Of a stretch of 7,155 nt of DNA, positions 4,047 to 7,155 are shown piece by piece; the first letter of the stretch is position 1, and each line of letters opens with the position of its first letter. A program made the translations under genes and the position numbers. The notes under the pieces were generated by a model. The model saw only the letters and a list, made by a program, of their open reading frames with translations. It was not told where the DNA came from and searched no databases. This DNA is from an uncultured bacterium (GTDB taxonomy: Bacteria > Cyanobacteriota > Vampirovibrionia > Gastranaerophilales > Gastranaerophilaceae): NCBI GenBank assembly GCA_902782905.1, contig CACZPB010000123.1, forward strand, positions 1 through 7,155, read 5' to 3'.

Positions 4047-5609
4047 TTATAACGACTTGTACACCATAAATAATTCGTTGCTCTCAAATTCTTTAACTTT
4101 AGTATAATTCTCTTCTATATATTTAAATATTTCTTTCGCATAATCTTCACCAAAATATTTATAGAAATATTCTGAAGTATCATATTTTACTATTACTATA
4201 TATTTTGGCTTTTTAGCTTCAATTCTTTTAATAATTCCTTCTTCGCCAAATGACTCAACATACATTGGAATCAGGGAATAAAGTTTGTTGTCATTATCTC
4301 TTTTTGTGAAGAAATTCAGTGCTGTCATTTCAGGGAAAATATATATTTTATCGTTAGCGCTTGTATTTTCTTCTATATAATTTAATATCTCATTTATAGA
4401 ATTCCCGTATTCTGTTGTTGTATAAATACTCCCTCTTTGTGAACTTATTTTTTGATTATTTTTCGCTAATGAAACTGAATTTTTTACTCCGTAAATCAGG
4501 GTTAGCATTATCAATACAATAAGGAAAGATTTTTTTAGATTTTTTGATATAAGAATAAAAATTGATAATACTCCAAGTGGTATATAATAAACTCCATAAG
4601 ATTTTAGAGCCAGAGCAAAAAAGCATTTTGCAGATATTAATAAAGTGGACATTATTAAAAATTTTTGTTTTTTATTGAGGGTTTTAAATTTATACACGAA
4701 TAATATTAATATCAGAGGAAATATGTAAACGAAAAGTGCCGGAGAGGCAAAATAGAACAGATACACAACCAAAAACAAAACAGAATAAATATTTTTGTAT
4801 TTTGAAATCAATAATATCGGAATTAATATTTTTATAAAATTAACTAAATAAATAATGCTCATTTGCGGAGAAAAAACTAAACCTGCAGCTTTATAGTAAT
4901 AATGCAGAGTTTTTGTTGAGCTTATATCAATAATAATTAACAGCTGATTATATAAATCCGAAAGTGTCAGACCGCTTAAAAACAGGGGTAAATAAGTTAA
5001 TATAATCGGAATTGTGAACCCGAAAATATTTTTGACAATATCCTTTTTGCCGCTTAAATAAATAATCGCCGGCAGAAGGAATAAAAATTCATACTTTGAG
5101 CAGATTGCAAAAGAATACATCAGATATGAAAGCGGAAATTTTTTGTTGAGCGCAAAATAAACAGAAAAAAGAGCGAAAACTAGCCCGTACACGATTCCGA
5201 ATGAATACGGAAAAATTGTATTAAATACATTTGGAGAAAGAATCAGAACGGATATTGTTAATAAAGTGATAATTAAAGAATAAAATTGGGGTAAAAATTT
5301 ATTCCCAATCTGATAAATTAAATTCAGTATTAATGCAGACGCAAAAAATCCAGCAAAATATAAAACATTTAAATTCACACCGAAAATTTTAAACAACAGC
5401 GCGTTAAAAACGTATGCAAAGGGAGGATAAATACAAAAGATATTCTTATATAATATATTTCCTTTTAGCATCTGCTCAGGGATATATGCTTCTCTAAAGC
5501 AATCGACGAATACATTCCCAAATTGTCCGTAAAAAATAATGAAACAAACTAACAATAGTAAATTTATTAGTATAACTTGCCAATTACGTTTAAAAAAATT
5601 TTTCTGCAT
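4047..5609 (-). CDS. Polytopic GT-C-type glycosyltransferase (PMT/ArnT-like)
   Basis: A 520-aa integral membrane protein with about 12 hydrophobic segments up to residue ~376 and a C-terminal soluble domain (about 385-520). The first external loop reads FVDCFREAYIPEQMLKGNILYKNIFCIYPPFAY (34-66). Its Asp36, Arg39 and Glu40, the MLKGNILYKN part and YPP are the usual signature of GT-C enzymes that use polyprenyl-phosphate sugars, with the acidic residue as candidate catalytic base. The C-terminal stretch with NDKIYIFPEMTALNFFTKR (419-437) and KPKYIVIVKYD (467-477) also fits this family. It would act at the outer face of the inner membrane, moving a lipid-linked sugar onto a glycan, lipid or protein; donor and acceptor are unknown. 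The gene stands alone, with no glycan genes in view. The start at 5609 follows an extended -10 by 6 nt without a Shine-Dalgarno. Confidence 0.8.
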   Translation of the reverse strand: MQKNFFKRNWQVILINLLLLVCFIIFYGQFGNVFVDCFREAYIPEQMLKGNILYKNIFCIYPPFAYVFNALLFKIFGVNLNVLYFAGFFASALILNLIYQIGNKFLPQFYSLIITLLTISVLILSPNVFNTIFPYSFGIVYGLVFALFSVYFALNKKFPLSYLMYSFAICSKYEFLFLLPAIIYLSGKKDIVKNIFGFTIPIILTYLPLFLSGLTLSDLYNQLLIIIDISSTKTLHYYYKAAGLVFSPQMSIIYLVNFIKILIPILLISKYKNIYSVLFLVVYLFYFASPALFVYIFPLILILFVYKFKTLNKKQKFLIMSTLLISAKCFFALALKSYGVYYIPLGVLSIFILISKNLKKSFLIVLIMLTLIYGVKNSVSLAKNNQKISSQRGSIYTTTEYGNSINEILNYIEENTSANDKIYIFPEMTALNFFTKRDNDNKLYSLIPMYVESFGEEGIIKRIEAKKPKYIVIVKYDTSEYFYKYFGEDYAKEIFKYIEENYTKVKEFESNELFMVYKSL

Positions 5610-5615
5610 AAGCTC

Positions 5616-5624
5616 ATTTTAGCA
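5616..5624 (-). promoter_or_regulatory. Extended -10 promoter for a leaderless glycosyltransferase transcript
   Basis: On the minus strand TGCTAAAAT, then GAGCTT, then the ATG at 5609. Spacing is the same 6 nt as at the genes starting at 50 and 2294. Confidence 0.65.
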
Positions 5625-5652
5625 GAAAGTTTCAAAAATAAATAAAACTATT

Positions 5653-5682
5653 CCCCTCAATTTAAGTGGAGGTTAGGTGGGG
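5653..5682. repeat. Short GC-rich repeat between divergent promoters
   Basis: A CCCCTC...GGTTAGGTGGGG segment in AT-rich DNA. The complement begins CCCCACCTAACCTCC, which resembles the style of the other interspersed repeats but does not match their core. Only a weak CCTC/GAGG stem is visible, so this may be a degenerate copy. Confidence 0.5.
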
Positions 5683-5734
5683 TAATACATTCTAACAAAT
5701 ATCTTAACAAAACTTAATATTTCACAATCAAAAA

Positions 5735-5766
5735 AGCAATTTTTATAAACAAAAATACTTTATATA
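5735..5766 (+). promoter_or_regulatory. Promoter with shared AGCAATTTTT and ATACTTTATATA boxes
   Basis: AGCAATTTTT (5735-5744) and ATACTTTATATA (5755-5766) start 20 nt apart, the same as at 6552 and 6572. The second box begins 41 nt before the ATG. An AAAGG ribosome binding site (5782-5786) follows. Confidence 0.65.
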
Positions 5767-5795
5767 GATGTGTAGTAAGTAAAAGGTGTTTTAAT

Positions 5796-6428
5796 ATGGC
5801 AGTTAATCCATATACTCTGAATGGTCTTTACCAAAAAGGTATCATAGATTATGTTGACCCTGAACTCTCAATAGGAGCGGTAGCATCTCCTATGCAGGGA
5901 ATGGTTAACCCGTATGCGAATATTAAAGCTGAAACTTACTTAAATAATGCGATGCAAGGACAAATGTATCACAATCACGGAAGTGCTTATGACAGCTTTA
6001 CGTCTACAGGTTCTTTTAACAACGCAGGTCAAAACGTTTATAATCAGACAGAAATAGGTTCAAATTCAACAGTAGGAAGCAGTATGTTTGGTGCACAAGG
6101 AATTGGTTCCAAATCAACTCTAGGGATTGCAAGCTCCTTTGGAGCACCTTCTATAGGGGCTCAATATCAAGGCAGTTTTGAACAATCAATGGGGGGGCTA
6201 AGTGACGTTAAAAACGGAGTGTATAGTACAACCGCAAAAGCAGAAAATCTGTACAATTCAACTCCCGATTGGTTGAAAGGTATACTAGCTGTCGGAATAG
6301 GTATATTCGCAATAAAAAAATGTTTTAGCGGAATGTTTTCTAAATCTGCATCAAAAGCATCAACAAATATGACTCAGAATACGGGTTCAAAATGGAATCC
6401 AATAAATTGGTTCAAGTCTAAAAAATAA
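5796..6428 (+). CDS. Hypothetical protein with one C-terminal membrane segment
   Basis: I do not recognise this 210-aa protein. The N-terminus (MAVNPYTLNGLYQKGIIDYV) looks conserved in style rather than like a signal peptide. Residues 40-140 are low in complexity and rich in Gly, Ser, Asn, Gln and Ala, with recurring TxGS/IGS/GAQG-like turns (for example TGSF, IGSNST, IGSKSTLG, SIGAQ). A single hydrophobic segment at 158-174 (DWLKGILAVGIGIFAI) is followed by KK and a basic tail ending KSKK, which suggests C-terminal anchoring with the tail in the cytoplasm. The start is supported by AAAGG 9 nt upstream. It has its own promoter and terminator, so it is a single-gene unit. The promoter box is shared with the genes at 3595 and 6614. 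Function is unknown. Confidence 0.85.
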   Translation: MAVNPYTLNGLYQKGIIDYVDPELSIGAVASPMQGMVNPYANIKAETYLNNAMQGQMYHNHGSAYDSFTSTGSFNNAGQNVYNQTEIGSNSTVGSSMFGAQGIGSKSTLGIASSFGAPSIGAQYQGSFEQSMGGLSDVKNGVYSTTAKAENLYNSTPDWLKGILAVGIGIFAIKKCFSGMFSKSASKASTNMTQNTGSKWNPINWFKSKK

Positions 6429-6482
6429 TTAAACTATATTATTAACCTTATTAAAATACCTTATTAATTAACCAATTATCAC

Positions 6483-6504
6483 GCGCCATCAGGCGCTTTT
6501 TTTT
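6483..6504 (+). terminator. Rho-independent terminator
   Basis: GCGCC (6483-6487) and GGCGC (6492-6496) around loop ATCA, followed by eight T. It lies about 55 nt after the stop of the hypothetical gene ending at 6428. Confidence 0.92.
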
Positions 6505-6527
6505 GTTTGTTATTTTTGTGTGTAAAC

Positions 6528-6540
6528 ATTTGTAACAAAT
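6528..6540 (+). promoter_or_regulatory. Possible operator: ATTTGTAACAAAT palindrome
   Basis: A perfect 13-bp odd palindrome that starts 44 nt before the ATACTTTATATA box of the next gene. It has the same sequence (12 of 13) and spacing as the site at 3673-3685. Confidence 0.45.
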
Positions 6541-6551
6541 TTATTAAATAT

Positions 6552-6583
6552 AGCAATTTTTGAATTTTAGAATACTTTATATA
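6552..6583 (+). promoter_or_regulatory. Promoter with shared AGCAATTTTT and ATACTTTATATA boxes
   Basis: AGCAATTTTT (6552-6561) and ATACTTTATATA (6572-6583) are arranged as upstream of the gene at 5796, with starts 20 nt apart. The second box begins 42 nt before the ATG at 6614. Confidence 0.65.
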
Positions 6584-6613
6584 TATGTACGCAGATAAAA
6601 TAGGTATATTTAT

Positions 6614-6877
6614 ATGGGCATACCAGCATTAACAGGATTAGAACAAAATTATCAATATGGTCAATACGGACAGGGTTCACTAGGTCGCTTAGGCGGTCTA
6701 ACAACGTTCCAGCCAAGAATTCAACCGGCGGAACCAAGCAGTGAATACGGAATATCAATACCCCAAAACCATTCGTATACAACTGATGAAACAGGCACTA
6801 AAGTCGCACTTGGACAGGATGGAGTCGGTTTAGCACATAAGAATCCAAACGAATACGGTTTTCACTTAATAGCATAA
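6614..6877 (+). CDS. Small hypothetical Gln/Tyr/Gly-rich protein
   Basis: An 87-aa protein I do not recognise. Residues 11-28 (QNYQYGQYGQGSLGRLGG) are rich in Gln, Tyr and Gly, followed by a Pro-rich stretch (33-50) and a C-terminal part with no obvious motif (TTDETGTKVALGQDGVGLAH). It has no signal peptide and no membrane segment. The reality of the gene is supported by a promoter matching that of the gene at 5796 and by a strong terminator right after the stop. The ribosome binding site is weak (AGG, 9 nt before ATG). It is a single-gene unit. Its composition and promoter link it to the other two low-complexity proteins of the window, but no function can be assigned. Confidence 0.78.
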   Translation: MGIPALTGLEQNYQYGQYGQGSLGRLGGLTTFQPRIQPAEPSSEYGISIPQNHSYTTDETGTKVALGQDGVGLAHKNPNEYGFHLIA

Positions 6878-6890
6878 AATATTAACTATA

Positions 6891-6919
6891 AAAAAATACC
6901 TTTCGAGGTATTTTTTTTT
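6891..6919 (+). terminator. Rho-independent terminator with TTCG loop
   Basis: AAAAAATACCT (6891-6901) pairs with AGGTATTTTTT (6906-6916) around a TTCG tetraloop, ending in nine T. It begins 13 nt after the stop of the small hypothetical gene. Confidence 0.92.
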
Positions 6920-6964
6920 GATAGCAAATTATTTTTTTACAGGTTTAAGAATATTCATATTGTA

Positions 6965-6992
6965 TTGAAACTTTGTTTTAAAATGCTATAAT
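6965..6992 (+). promoter_or_regulatory. Canonical sigma-70-type promoter
   Basis: TTGAAA (6965-6970), a 16-nt spacer, and an extended -10 TGCTATAAT (6984-6992). Unlike the other promoters of the window, this one leaves a leader of about 17 nt with a strong ribosome binding site. Confidence 0.82.
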
Positions 6993-7000
6993 TTATTCAA

Positions 7001-7006
7001 AAGGAG
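7001..7006 (+). promoter_or_regulatory. Strong ribosome binding site AAGGAG
   Basis: AAGGAG ends 9 nt before the ATG at 7016 and decides the start of the partial gene. It is the only full Shine-Dalgarno sequence in the window. Confidence 0.85.
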
Positions 7007-7015
7007 TGTGTGATT

Positions 7016-7155
7016 ATGAATATTCAACCGATCAGTGCAAACAATACGAATTTTAACGGTTTATGGAAACTCGGAAAAGTTAAGCAGTATTATCCTTTTA
7101 TGGATGAAACAAAAACGCAAATTGCAAAAGCTGTTAAAGAAAAAAGTGATGTTAG
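7016..7155 (+). CDS. Hypothetical protein, N-terminal 46 residues only
   Basis: The open frame runs off the right edge, so only MNIQPISANNTNFNGLWKLG and the following charged segment (KVKQYYPFMDETKTQIAKAVKEK) are visible. The gene is supported by a textbook promoter and AAGGAG. There is no signal peptide. The N-terminal NFNGLWKLGK followed by a YYPFMDET block is, as far as I remember, a recurring N-terminal style in proteins of gut Melainabacteria. I cannot check this here and assign no function. Confidence 0.75.
   Translation, partial: MNIQPISANNTNFNGLWKLGKVKQYYPFMDETKTQIAKAVKEKSDV

Noticed and set aside
1..7155. tRNA, rRNA or riboswitch
   Set aside because: No cloverleaf with a T-loop consensus and no conserved rRNA or riboswitch core was seen in the intergenic stretches. 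All GC-rich structured segments are accounted for by repeats or terminators.

Overview
The window looks like AT-rich bacterial chromosome. Codon use, short intergenic gaps, simple Rho-independent terminators and the dense GC-rich palindromes set in AT-rich DNA fit a small-genome gut bacterium. The N-termini of the hypothetical proteins (NPYTLNGLYQKGI..., and NFNGLWKLGK in the last gene) recall proteins of non-photosynthetic Cyanobacteria (Melainabacteria/Gastranaerophilales). That lineage call is from memory and is only moderately secure.

Region 1 (1-2340) holds an S66 LD-carboxypeptidase (+) and a Cof-type HAD hydrolase (-) in convergent orientation. A 519-bp unit sits exactly between their 3' ends (997-1515): a DUF559/Vsr-like endonuclease gene enclosed by 84-bp inverted repeats. 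Each repeat supplies the last codons (T-P-R-P) and the TGA stop of the gene it abuts. A related palindromic repeat (451-548) lies inside the carboxypeptidase gene and is translated in frame.

Region 2 (2311-4046) holds a terminator, then a 418-aa Gly/Phe-rich protein of unknown function (-). Upstream of it is a 450-bp gene-free stretch carrying its promoter and three interspersed repeats: a CCCCATCAGGGG palindrome, a GCGTCATTGCAA-type miniature element, and another copy of the CCCTCACCCC/CCCTCTCCC hairpin.

Region 3 (4047-5795) holds a 520-aa polytopic GT-C-type glycosyltransferase (-), then a divergent promoter region.

Region 4 (5796-7155) holds two hypothetical proteins (+), each with its own promoter and terminator, and the start of a third gene cut by the window edge.

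Two promoter styles stand out. The carboxypeptidase, HAD and glycosyltransferase genes all have TGnTAAAAT followed by exactly 6 nt and ATG, which predicts leaderless mRNAs. The Gly-rich gene and the two hypothetical genes at 5796 and 6614 instead share a 12-bp box, ATACTTTATATA, 41-46 nt before ATG with a ribosome binding site. Two of these three also share a near-palindromic TTTGTAACAAAT site at identical spacing. This suggests one regulon for three proteins of unknown function. The strongest candidate for an undescribed system is the DUF559 endonuclease plus its hairpin repeat family.
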